Positions 18,487 to 26,077 of a stretch of DNA of 49,576 bases are shown here, piece after piece. The stretch is from Pirellulaceae bacterium (lineage in GTDB: Bacteria > Planctomycetota > Planctomycetia > Pirellulales > Pirellulaceae), in assembly GCA_016784735.1 (NCBI GenBank), contig JADHUC010000033.1:1-49576 (forward strand). The letters are read 5' to 3'. The notes beneath the pieces were generated by a model. It worked only from the letters and a program-made list of their open reading frames with translations, had not been told where the DNA came from and did not search any database. The translations under genes and the position numbers were made by a program. Numbering within the stretch: position 1 is the first letter of the stretch; each line of letters begins with the position of its first letter.

Positions 18487-21149
18487 GGTTCCACCTCCTG
18501 GCCTGCGTTTGCCTCCATTGCGTTCGGGTCCGGCGGCTCAGGAGGAACCCAATCTGGTTGACCGGCTACCCGCGCGATCAACCAACGCCAGAAGTGTGCG
18601 TTTTCGTACCAGCCTTCGAATGGTTCGCCGCCGGTGTACTCCAAGTTCTTGTTCAATGCAAAGCCGGTGTCGCCGATGACGACGACCTTGCCACTAACGA
18701 CATCTCGGGCGACCGCGACGGGCTCGTCCCCTAGCCCGTACACAAGTACTTTGCTATCTGTCCTGTCCACTTCCACTGGCCAGCCGGTGTAGAAAAGGAC
18801 GCTGGCCTCGTAGTCCCCCGCACCGTAGCCGTTGGCGTCCACAGGAAGCATTCTGACCTGTCCCATGGGCACTGGCTCGCGCCATTTGCCGAGAGTCGGC
18901 ACAGGCGAGACAGGTACGCGGATGCCGAAATCCGCCAGCAGCGGCTGACTTGCAGATGCTTCTTCCGCTCCCACCGTGCAGATGAAAGCCCCGCCGCGCT
19001 CCACGAATTCGCCCAACAAGTTCCGTTCGGACGGCGAGAACCGGCGTGCCGGCGCGATCGAGACGACCAGGGCCGTGCGATCGAGGCACTCGCTAGTCAA
19101 CTTGGGCATCGTCAGGGTCAAGTAACCGTTTCGCATCAACGTCAGCGCCAGCCCGTTGATCCCGTCGAAGCCCCAATCGGCATCGCTGTGGGCTTCCACG
19201 TGCGAGGCGTCGATGTAGGCCAGGCCGCGGTACTGATGGTCTTCGTTGGCTTCGAGAATCCGCCCGTCGGGCATCACGCGCGTCGAGTGGCGACTGATCG
19301 AATGGCTCGCCGCCAGCGACGTGGATATCAAAAGCGCGATCCAAACCACGCGAGAGGCATTGGGGCGCCAAACGACAACCACGACGAAGGCCGCGCAAAC
19401 GACCAACGTGATCAGCCAACGCCACGGCGATTGCGGGCCGCCGGACTTGCCGGCAAGGTAGCTCAGCAACCGGCCGGTCAACGCATAGCCTCGCACGTTG
19501 CCCTCGTTGGTCAGGCAGCGGCTATCGCCTACGACGGCAACGGTTCCTTGGCCAAAACGTTGCTCGGCTGCCAAGACCAAATCCCCCAGTTTCTCGCCTG
19601 CCTCGTAGCGATACACGCCGGTCAAGACCGCGTCGGTTCCCGGATCGCTCCATCCCCAGCGTCCGGTCACGATTGGTCGAGCCGGCCAGCCGACGCGGAT
19701 CGAAGCTGCCGAGTCGGTGAAGAAGTAGCGAACTCGATCGTCCACGCCCGATGCGACAGGATGAGCAAGCAAGTTGTACGCGTGCTGCCAATTTCCGGTG
19801 ACGGAAATGGCGACATCTTGCCGGACGGACATGCTGGTTGGCTTCAGCACCTCGTCGGACGCGCTCATAACGTCGCCCACACGTACGAATGGCTCGGCGG
19901 CAACGAGCAACGAACCACCTTGCCGGACGAAATCCCAGATTCGCTGTCGTTGGGCCTGGGGCATCGGCCCGGTCGGACGCAGCAGGAGCAGAACGTCGGC
20001 CGCCGCGAGGTCTCCCGCCGGCAAATCGGGAGAAGTGCGAAACTCCCCTCCCAGGCTTTCCACAAACAACGGCAACATGCCGAATGTGCCAGCGGATTGC
20101 TGACCGTAGAGATCGTGCTGCGGCCGGCCCCAGTCCAAGTTGCCCTGTCCGCCTGCGACGATCGTCTTTCCCGTCAGATCACTTCGCCCCAGCGAAAGCG
20201 TTGCGGCAGCGGGCAACAGCACGGCCAGCGCCAGTGGTCCGTAGCTAATCGCAAGACGCCGCCAATTCTCGGGTACAACAGGACTCGCGTCACCCTTCGA
20301 CCAGGAAGGCTGTTCTCCTGAGACGCTTCTCCACGACACCCAACGCAACATGACGGCTGCCACGCACACGTGAACCACTGCCGCCACTGCCGGAACGTTC
20401 CAGGGCAGCAGCACGCGTACCGCCGCAGACCAACTCCAATCCGGCGGAACGTATGGATGATCGAAAGCAGGTTCCGGTCTGTCCGGCAGCATTTCGGCCA
20501 GGTCCAAAGCGAAGGCTAACACAACCAGGTAGAGCAAGTGAACCGCCAGGATCGCAACAGCGGCGTAGACACTTCGGGCGATACGCGGACCGGAGGCGAA
20601 GTACAGCCAACCCGCGTAGAACGCGGCGATGACAACAAGAAAGTCCAGCCCGGCAAACGTCGCGCCTACGTTCAGGGGCTTTCCCGCGATCGCCGAACCG
20701 ATGCTGCCAATCACCGCGCCTATGTTGTCGCTAAACAGCCATACGACCGGGACCGACAGACACGCCAGGCGAAAGACCGCCAATGCCAGCACTGCCAGCG
20801 AGCAAACAAGTAGAACCGTTCGGCTCGCCCCCTGTTGGCCGGTCGCCAGCAGTCCAAGGACGGCAGCCACCACTAATACTTCGTGTATCGGTGTGACGGG
20901 TACAACGAACGGCAAACCAACTAACGCAGTGGCGGCCAATGCCAACAACCGCTGGCGACGCCGCCAGGGCCAAACGGAAACGACGGCAACCAAGAGAGCC
21001 ACCCACGTCAACGCGACACGCAACGGATGTGCGAGAGCCCCAGTGGAACCAGCGGCGACCCAAGCCGCTAGCATACCGGCGCAGGCAGCACACACCGTTG
21101 GTACCGTGGCCGTCGCTGCGGACTGTCCGTCAGTGGACCGACATGTCAT
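18483..21149 (-). CDS. Multi-spanning membrane protein, paralogue of the downstream gene, with GATase1-like domains
   Basis: An 888-aa protein starting at 21149 (GGAG 6 bases upstream). Its architecture parallels the next gene: an N-terminal block of about eight membrane helices (residues 20-270), helices near 345-365, a DUF4350/GATase1-like domain (ADVLLLLRPTGP, WDFVRQGGSLLVAAEPFV), a second pair of helices near 610-650, and a second such domain (TALVVSIAPARR, GEFVERGGAFICTVGAEE), then GKVVVIGDTGFALNKN. The segment GKPLNVGATFAGLDFLVV aligns by eye with the Cys180 region of its partner but has no Cys there, and the Arg224 position appears to be His. So if the partner is sortase-like, this copy is probably non-catalytic. 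The stop overlaps the start of the next gene by 4 bases. No characterised family is recognised. Confidence 0.6.
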   Translation of the reverse strand: MTCRSTDGQSAATATVPTVCAACAGMLAAWVAAGSTGALAHPLRVALTWVALLVAVVSVWPWRRRQRLLALAATALVGLPFVVPVTPIHEVLVVAAVLGLLATGQQGASRTVLLVCSLAVLALAVFRLACLSVPVVWLFSDNIGAVIGSIGSAIAGKPLNVGATFAGLDFLVVIAAFYAGWLYFASGPRIARSVYAAVAILAVHLLYLVVLAFALDLAEMLPDRPEPAFDHPYVPPDWSWSAAVRVLLPWNVPAVAAVVHVCVAAVMLRWVSWRSVSGEQPSWSKGDASPVVPENWRRLAISYGPLALAVLLPAAATLSLGRSDLTGKTIVAGGQGNLDWGRPQHDLYGQQSAGTFGMLPLFVESLGGEFRTSPDLPAGDLAAADVLLLLRPTGPMPQAQRQRIWDFVRQGGSLLVAAEPFVRVGDVMSASDEVLKPTSMSVRQDVAISVTGNWQHAYNLLAHPVASGVDDRVRYFFTDSAASIRVGWPARPIVTGRWGWSDPGTDAVLTGVYRYEAGEKLGDLVLAAEQRFGQGTVAVVGDSRCLTNEGNVRGYALTGRLLSYLAGKSGGPQSPWRWLITLVVCAAFVVVVVWRPNASRVVWIALLISTSLAASHSISRHSTRVMPDGRILEANEDHQYRGLAYIDASHVEAHSDADWGFDGINGLALTLMRNGYLTLTMPKLTSECLDRTALVVSIAPARRFSPSERNLLGEFVERGGAFICTVGAEEASASQPLLADFGIRVPVSPVPTLGKWREPVPMGQVRMLPVDANGYGAGDYEASVLFYTGWPVEVDRTDSKVLVYGLGDEPVAVARDVVSGKVVVIGDTGFALNKNLEYTGGEPFEGWYENAHFWRWLIARVAGQPDWVPPEPPDPNAMEANAGQEVEP

Positions 21150-21395
21150 GACGCGCTCCGAGGGACGAGAAAACTGCGGGGAACCCGCGCAGAAAGAACT
21201 CAGCCGATCGGCTTGTTCTCTATATTCGACGTAACCGCCCGTCGAGTTGACTTGGAGATGGCGCGTTTTCACGCGGGACGGGGAAAGGGGGTGTCAGATT
21301 CAACCTGACTGGCGAAGGCTCGATGCCAGATTCGCCGGAATCCTGCCATTGCAGACGCTCCAGGGCGACTTGCAGGATACCGGCCCGGGAGACGA

Positions 21396-22856
21396 TCAAT
21401 CGTTGACATCCGATTCTTCTGCCTCCGGCTCCTCGGATTCGGATTCTTCGGCGTCTGGCTCGTCGGTCTCCGATTCCTCGGCCTCAGCCTCTGGAGCATC
21501 TGAGTCTTCGGTCTCCGGATCCTCAGCCGGCGTTTCCTCGGCGTCCGATTCCATAACCTCAGTTTCCTCGGCCTCGACCTCTGGAGCTACGGCGGGTTCT
21601 GCGGATTCCGTTTCCTCGGTGCCCGATCCTTCAGCCATGGATTCCTCGGTCTCTACCTCTGGACTTTCGGCGGACTCTTCAGCTTCGGATTCCTCGGCGT
21701 CTTCTTCCTCTTCGGCCTGCACGACTTGCTCTTCCTCAGGTTCCTCGATGCGGTCTTCGTCGGTCGGGTCGATATTGAACCATTTGTCACGCAGGTCCTT
21801 GGATACCGATTCGCGCCAAATGGAGAGGATTTCCTTCACGTCGATATAGGGGTTGCCGATCTCGTTACCCTTCTTGCCGCCTTGGACGGGCTGGAGCGGC
21901 GACCAGAGCATGTCGACGCGAGAGCTATCGCCGTAGTACTCGCCTCCGGTTATCTCGCCCTCTTCGTTCAGATTGAGGGTGTAGTGGAAGTACATGACGC
22001 CCTTGATACGCGGTGATTGGTTGTGCTCGCCCCCCGAGCTTTTTGCGTAGGCGGCGTTCATCTTTACTTCCACGCGATTGTCGGAACGTTCTAAGTGGGA
22101 TGTCGCGTAGGCGTAGATGGGATAGTTGAACACCACCTCGCCGAGTGTCGAGTCCATGCCGACAGGATGGGAACCTCGGCCAAGCCAGTTCGAGAGGACG
22201 ACGTGGAAAGTGCCCGGGTTGACGGCAAAGTCGATTCCACCCAGGAACTCCGTGTCCTGGTACATGTAGACTTCGGCCAACAAGCCCTTGATGTCGGCGG
22301 GCGTGAATACCACGCCGTTTCTCATTACGCTCCGTTGCGGCTCGGCGTGCCGAATCGAAGCTGCCGTCCGACCGTTGCAGTGACCGTACCAGGCGGGCAC
22401 TCTTCCGCCTCCACCGTTTCCGGAGAATAGGTTCGCCAGCAGGCCGCGGCCATTTCCTCTGCGACGTTCCGTTTCAGGCAGTCGAAAGTCTTCGGGCAGT
22501 CGATTTCTTCCTCGAAACAAGAAAAGCGGGCGGCGCTTGCCAACGTCCTCGCGTTCCCATTCTGTCGCCATGGGAACACGGCCGTTGAAAGCAACATCGT
22601 ACTTGCGCATCACGTCCATCGTGCCGCCGGAGCGGTCCGTGTAGTCGTGGCCTGAGTAGGGAATGCGAAACTTCGGCACGTTGCCTTTGACGGGAAGGTC
22701 GTCATATTTCCAGAGGAGTTCGGTGTCCCACCACTGCTGGAAAGTCTGATTCTGATAGTCGATCTCGTCCTGCTTGATGGCACCAGACGCCGCCGGTGCT
22801 TGGGCCGGACCGTTAACGACTATCGCCAGAACGAGTGTCAGTGCCGACGTTCCCAT
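21396..22856 (-). CDS. Secreted transglutaminase-like protein (TGase-elicitor type) with long acidic tail
   Basis: A 486-aa exported protein (start at 22856, CGGAG 8 bases upstream; signal segment SALTLVLAIVVNGPAQA). Residues about 30-360 resemble the GP42-type transglutaminase elicitor family of Phytophthora and some bacteria: PAWYGHCNGRTAAS with the candidate catalytic Cys at about residue 160, then GVVFTPADIKGLLAEVY, then NPGTFHVVLSNWLGR, with candidate acid/base residues in the VGMDSTLGEVVFNYPI stretch. Family members form isopeptide bonds between Gln and Lys side chains. The last 120 residues are a low-complexity Glu/Asp/Ser/Ala tail (repeats such as AEESE and EEPEAEESD), probably extended and highly negative. 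The gene directly upstream encodes a Gln-Lys-repeat secreted protein. The family assignment is by motif memory and should be tested by profile search. Confidence 0.6.
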   Translation of the reverse strand: MGTSALTLVLAIVVNGPAQAPAASGAIKQDEIDYQNQTFQQWWDTELLWKYDDLPVKGNVPKFRIPYSGHDYTDRSGGTMDVMRKYDVAFNGRVPMATEWEREDVGKRRPLFLFRGRNRLPEDFRLPETERRRGNGRGLLANLFSGNGGGGRVPAWYGHCNGRTAASIRHAEPQRSVMRNGVVFTPADIKGLLAEVYMYQDTEFLGGIDFAVNPGTFHVVLSNWLGRGSHPVGMDSTLGEVVFNYPIYAYATSHLERSDNRVEVKMNAAYAKSSGGEHNQSPRIKGVMYFHYTLNLNEEGEITGGEYYGDSSRVDMLWSPLQPVQGGKKGNEIGNPYIDVKEILSIWRESVSKDLRDKWFNIDPTDEDRIEEPEEEQVVQAEEEEDAEESEAEESAESPEVETEESMAEGSGTEETESAEPAVAPEVEAEETEVMESDAEETPAEDPETEDSDAPEAEAEESETDEPDAEESESEEPEAEESDVND

Positions 22857-22894
22857 TTGCGTATCTCCGTGAACTGAAAACCGAACCCTACAGG

Positions 22895-22925
22895 AAAGAA
22901 AACGCCCCCGCAAGATTGCGAGGGC
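22895..22925 (-). terminator. Rho-independent terminator after the Gln-Lys-repeat gene
   Basis: On the minus strand a GC-rich stem of 10 pairs (GCCCTCGCAA with TTGCGGGGGC, one G-T pair, tiny loop) is followed by TTTTCTTT. It lies between the stop of the small Gln-Lys-repeat gene and the start of the transglutaminase-like gene. Readthrough could give unequal expression of the two, with more of the small protein; that is inference. Confidence 0.75.
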
Positions 22926-22988
22926 AGTTTCCTTTATCGTCGTTTTGTCAGCCGCCGTTTAGCGACGACCGTGCTTTACCAGCCAGAC

Positions 22989-23357
22989 TTAGGCAGCCGG
23001 AGCTGGCGGAGCGGGAGCCTCGGGGGCTTCCTCTACCGCTTCGGCTTCACCCTTGCCGCCCTTTTGGGTCGGCTTCTGGCAGGGCTTCTTGCACTTCTTC
23101 TGTTTGGCGTCCTTACCTTTTTGGCAAGCTTCCTTACCCTTCTGGCAAGCTTCCTTGCCTTTCTGGGTCGGCTTGATCTCGCCCTTCTGAGCAGCATCTT
23201 TCTGAGCTGCGTCCTTTTGGGCCGCATCCTTCTGAGCCGCATCCTTCTGCGCCGCACCCTTCTGGTCCGGCTTCACGTCCTTTTGTTCTTCCTGGGCCAT
23301 CACAGATGAGCCGAGGAACAACACACCACAAATCGTCGCAATCAAAGTGTTTCTCAT
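22989..23357 (-). CDS. Small secreted Gln-Lys-repeat protein
   Basis: A 122-aa protein with a clear signal peptide (TLIATICGVLFLGSSVMAQ). The ATG at 23357 has GGAGG 7 bases upstream. The mature chain of about 100 residues is low complexity: five tandem AAQK[DG] units, two GKEACQK units, a Lys/Cys-rich segment (DAKQKKCKKPCQK), and an Ala/Pro/Glu tail (EAPEAPAPPAPAA). I count 13 Gln-Lys dipeptides; after the signal peptide every Gln except the one at the cleavage site is followed by Lys. Four Cys remain. It resembles no enzyme family and is best read as a structural or cross-linkable protein. It lies 132 bases upstream of the transglutaminase-like gene on the same strand. Its upstream region is a diverged copy of that of the Cys-rich repeat gene. 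Confidence 0.78.
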   Translation of the reverse strand: MRNTLIATICGVLFLGSSVMAQEEQKDVKPDQKGAAQKDAAQKDAAQKDAAQKDAAQKGEIKPTQKGKEACQKGKEACQKGKDAKQKKCKKPCQKPTQKGGKGEAEAVEEAPEAPAPPAPAA

Positions 23358-23374
23358 AAGATCGCCTCCAAAAC

Positions 23375-23505
23375 TACCAACTTTGCCCATTAACGCTGAT
23401 CCATCATGGCACACTAATCGTCCGTCGCAGGTGTTTTTATACTATATAATCCACTGTTTCTAGGTTGACAGTGGGAATTTTTTGAAAATTTACGGAAAAT
23501 CGCGG
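23375..23505 (-). promoter_or_regulatory. Duplicated upstream region, copy A
   Basis: This 131-bp segment just upstream of the Gln-Lys-repeat gene aligns almost without gaps with 24727-24855, upstream of the Cys-rich repeat gene. In the core (plus 23434-23473 against 24785-24824) 33 of 40 bases match by my count. Shared blocks include, on the minus strand, AGTATAAAA, AGTGGA and ATGGATCAG. It probably carries the promoter; no convincing -35/-10 pair can be fixed by eye. Confidence 0.7.
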
Positions 23506-23663
23506 ATGTAACGACAAAGTAGTTTGTAGTACTTTGCCCATAGATAGCAAGCCCCCTTGGGCTATTCCGCGTTTCAGGCCAGATTCGAAACGAGCCGCAG
23601 CACTTCCGCGTTGGCTCCAGATCTTTATCGTCCGGTTGCGATCCGACATGCAATGTCGCGCGC

Positions 23664-23698
23664 AAAAAAGGTCGGGACTCGCGTGCGGGACCCGACCT
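23664..23698 (-). terminator. Rho-independent terminator after the Cys-rich repeat gene
   Basis: On the minus strand AGGTCGGG pairs perfectly with CCCGACCT across a 14-base loop and is followed by TTTTTT. It lies 27 bases past the stop of the Cys-rich repeat gene, so that gene is likely a single transcription unit. Confidence 0.85.
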
Positions 23699-23724
23699 GT
23701 TGGTTCACGATTCATCTTGCGATG

Positions 23725-24564
23725 CTACGCTTCAGGTTTCGGTGGGGCAGCCACTTCCGGGGAAACTTCTGCTTCCACGGCTGGTTCCGGCGCCACTTCC
23801 GGTGCGAATTGGTACTTCTGCGACGGACCCTGGACTGGACCCTTGACCGGAGCACAGGTGGTCATCGGTGCACAAGTCGTCATGGGTGCGCAAGTCGTGG
23901 CCGGTCGGCACATGAAGACTCGACGCGAGTAGTATTTCGGGCTGCACGTGGTCTTCGGAGCACACGTGGTCATCGGTGCGCTGGTCGTAACCGGAGCGCA
24001 CGTGGTCATCGGCGAGCAGGTTCGGACGCGACGGACGCGAACCTTCGGGCTGCAGGTGGTCTTCGGAGCGCACGTGGTCATCGGTGCGCTGGTCGTAACC
24101 GGAGCACACGTGGTCATCGGTGCGCAGGTTCGGACGCGGCGTACGCGAACCTTCGGACCACAAGTGGTCTTCGGTGCGCACGTGGTCATCGGTGCGCTGG
24201 TCGTAACCGGAGCACACGTGGTCATCGGTGCACAGGTCTTGACACGACGTACGCGGACCTTCGGACCGCAGGTGGTCTTCGGAGCACACGTGGTCATCGG
24301 TGCGCTGGTGGTCACCGGAGAACAGGTGGTCATGGGGGCGTACGTCCGGTAGTGACGCACGTGAATCCGCGGTCCACATGTCGTCTTCGGAGCACAGGTG
24401 GTCATGGGGGCGCTCGTCGTGACTGGTGCACAAGTTGTCTTTGGTGCACACGTGGTCGGCGGAGCGCATGTGGTTGTTGCATAGCCGTGTCCGGCGAAGG
24501 CGTCGCCGCACACCATTGCTACCAACGCCACAAAGCACAGCATCAGTATGAGTCGGTGGTTCAT
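23725..24564 (-). CDS. Secreted Cys/Thr/Pro-rich 36-residue repeat protein
   Basis: A 279-aa exported protein. The start at 24564 follows GGAGG by 11 bases; the signal peptide is LILMLCFVALVAMVCGDAFA. The mature part opens with GHGYATTTCAPP, then four to five tandem units of 36 residues built from TTC[AGS]P[KVM] steps with a basic block (KVRVRRVR) in each unit. Each unit carries about four Cys, and one TTSAP step where Cys is consistently replaced by Ser. A C-terminal Pro/Glu/Val segment (FAPEVAPEPAVEAEV) closes the chain. Such a composition points to a disulfide-linked structural surface protein; planctomycete walls were historically described as cystine-rich and proteinaceous. It shares its upstream region with the Gln-Lys-repeat gene and has its own terminator. 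No enzymatic motif is visible. Confidence 0.78.
   Translation of the reverse strand: MNHRLILMLCFVALVAMVCGDAFAGHGYATTTCAPPTTCAPKTTCAPVTTSAPMTTCAPKTTCGPRIHVRHYRTYAPMTTCSPVTTSAPMTTCAPKTTCGPKVRVRRVKTCAPMTTCAPVTTSAPMTTCAPKTTCGPKVRVRRVRTCAPMTTCAPVTTSAPMTTCAPKTTCSPKVRVRRVRTCSPMTTCAPVTTSAPMTTCAPKTTCSPKYYSRRVFMCRPATTCAPMTTCAPMTTCAPVKGPVQGPSQKYQFAPEVAPEPAVEAEVSPEVAAPPKPEA
23935..24360. repeat. 108-bp in-frame tandem repeat inside the Cys-rich gene
   Basis: Roughly four copies of a 108-bp unit (plus-strand landmarks GTGGTCATCGGTGCG and GGTCGTAACCGGAGC recur at that period) encode the 36-residue protein repeat. The units keep reading frame, so copy number could vary by recombination or slippage without breaking the gene. 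Confidence 0.8.
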
Positions 24565-24726
24565 CGTGAATTCAACCTCCAATAAACACGGGTCATGGTT
24601 ACATGCTGGGTCCTAAACATCCGGAAACGCTACATTCCGTTGCTTTGGCCGTTGGGGCGCGCCAACAGACATCTACTTCATAGGTTTCGGCAATGAATGC
24701 GTCTGTTGTTAGCCGACCCTAGAATT
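24565..24726 (-). promoter_or_regulatory. Leader of the Cys-rich gene with inverted repeat
   Basis: Between the conserved upstream copy B and the Cys-rich gene lies a leader with an 8-bp perfect inverted repeat, CAACAGAC at 24663-24670 and GTCTGTTG at 24701-24708, with a 30-base loop. It could form a hairpin in the 5' untranslated RNA or be a protein-binding site. Copy A has no equivalent spacer, so the element would be specific to this gene. Confidence 0.3.
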
Positions 24727-24855
24727 TGCCAATATTACCCATTGGTACTGATCCATAATTGCATACCAGTCATCCCTGGCTGCCGTTTTATACTAAATAG
24801 TCCACTATTTCCAGATTGCCAGTGTTGATTTTGCGGAATTTGGGAGAATTCGCGG
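24727..24855 (-). promoter_or_regulatory. Duplicated upstream region, copy B
   Basis: This is the counterpart of 23375-23505 (see copy A for matched blocks). It lies about 160 bases upstream of the Cys-rich repeat gene. The remaining 24856-25164 stretch up to the next plus-strand gene shows no gene I can support; it should contain the promoter of that gene. Confidence 0.68.
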
Positions 24856-25164
24856 CGAGAACGGCAGCACTCTTTATCAGCCAGCACTCCGATTCAAGGG
24901 ACCTCCGGCAGCTTTGCCGATTGGGGCCTAGACTGTCCGTCCTGGGGTGACTTGGTCAGCATAGACGCAAGTCTCTAATGTCACGCATGTTACGAGAAAT
25001 GCCGTCTGCTTCTTGGATAGGCCGGGTAAGGACAACCATTGGCTTTTTCTGGAATTCCGCGCAATGTCCATGCGTCCGGAGCGTTCTGTCTCCAGAGGGC
25101 ACGAAACGAATCACGGACGCAGGCCAAAAAGAGCTACGCATAGAACTGTACAAGGACGAGAACG

Positions 25165-25872
25165 ATGAAGACCGCCATTCTGACCGCTACCACACTCATC
25201 GCCTGCTTTACCGCCAGTTTCGGCTTTGGCGACGAATATCGCTCTGGCCCCCACGGCTATGCCATCCGCCCGACGCATAACGGCACGCCAGCCGTTTACC
25301 ATCACGCGTCCACGTACGAAGAAGGCCTCCTGCGAGGTCAGGCCGACTGGATTCGGGCGTGTGGCGACTACCTGTACAGCACGTCGCTGGCCATGATCAA
25401 TGGCGAAGAGGCTCGCCGCCGTTATATCGACAACAGGCAGCACGCCACCAAGACCTACTTCGAAATGCGGAAACTGAATCGAGAGGCCCGCGCCGAGGAG
25501 CGCGGCCCGCGCCCGACAGAGGAAGACGTCGCACGCTACTCCAAGATGCGTGCACCCGATCGCCTCGGCACCCACGAACTCGATGCTACATTCGGCGTAC
25601 TCCACTGGCCGTCCGTCTTGAAGGGCCACGAGTTTCAGCAGGAACGCATGGCAGTCGACCGTTTGATGGAAGAACGGACCGTCGAGAATAGCGGCCTCGG
25701 CAGCGACAACTGTCGCCAGGTCAAGCAAGTTGCTTCGCAACTGGAGAAGAAACTGAAAGACAAGATCGATACGGTCAGCCCTTCTGAGTACGTAGCCGGC
25801 AAGAGGTTCCTCGCCGGACTGTCCTACGAAGCTCAGCAGAAGCCGGGCATCCGGGGGCTGGCCTCGAAATAG
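25165..25872 (+). CDS. Secreted protein of unknown function
   Basis: A 235-aa exported protein. The signal peptide is TAILTATTLIACFTASFGFG, and AAGGACGAG precedes the ATG. The mature part is predominantly helical and charged. Visible segments are YEEGLLRGQADWIRACGDY near residue 50, an ARRRYIDNRQHATKTYFEMR helix, then REARAEERGPRPTEED and a C-terminal RFLAGLSYEAQQ. It has no catalytic motif I recognise. Proteins with an early YEEG.LRG.AD..R..G.Y pattern are seen as planctomycete conserved hypotheticals, and I would place it there. It is followed by a strong terminator, so it is likely monocistronic. It is divergent from the Cys-rich repeat gene, with 600 bases between them. Confidence 0.68.
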   Translation: MKTAILTATTLIACFTASFGFGDEYRSGPHGYAIRPTHNGTPAVYHHASTYEEGLLRGQADWIRACGDYLYSTSLAMINGEEARRRYIDNRQHATKTYFEMRKLNREARAEERGPRPTEEDVARYSKMRAPDRLGTHELDATFGVLHWPSVLKGHEFQQERMAVDRLMEERTVENSGLGSDNCRQVKQVASQLEKKLKDKIDTVSPSEYVAGKRFLAGLSYEAQQKPGIRGLASK

Positions 25873-25924
25873 AACGAAAGCACCAAACCTCCCTGGGTAG
25901 TCGGAGACACCCACCACTTCGCTG

Positions 25925-25961
25925 GCCGTCGGTCGTTTGACCGGCGGCTTTTTTCTTTTTT
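25925..25961 (+). terminator. Rho-independent terminator
   Basis: A 10-bp stem (GCCGTCGGTC with GACCGGCGGC, loop GTTT) is followed by TTTTTTCTTTTTT. It lies about 50 bases after the stop of the secreted unknown protein gene and closes that unit. Confidence 0.92.
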
Positions 25962-26077
25962 GCGCGGGCCGAACAAACAGCAGTTGCCGAGGTTCCCTGC
26001 CGCTGCCATTGGTTGTCGCTATTTCCCCACCGTGTTACGTTCTCTACCGGAAGAACAACCGTGTGGGAGGTAGATGA

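Noticed and set aside
19188..20321. Long plus-strand open frame opposite the 888-aa membrane protein
   Set aside because: It is antisense to a convincing gene, has no ribosome site, and its translation is Arg/Gly/Gln-rich with no domain; GC-rich DNA gives such shadows. The same applies to 33599-34939 and 37963-39465 on the minus strand.
23434..23473. TTGACA on the plus strand within upstream copy A as a -35 box
   Set aside because: No plus-strand gene follows, and the base pattern is not kept in copy B (TTGCCA), so a promoter in that direction is not supported.
23935..24360. Regular repeats suggesting a CRISPR array
   Set aside because: The 108-bp units are contiguous, in frame, and have no variable spacers; they encode the 36-residue protein repeat.
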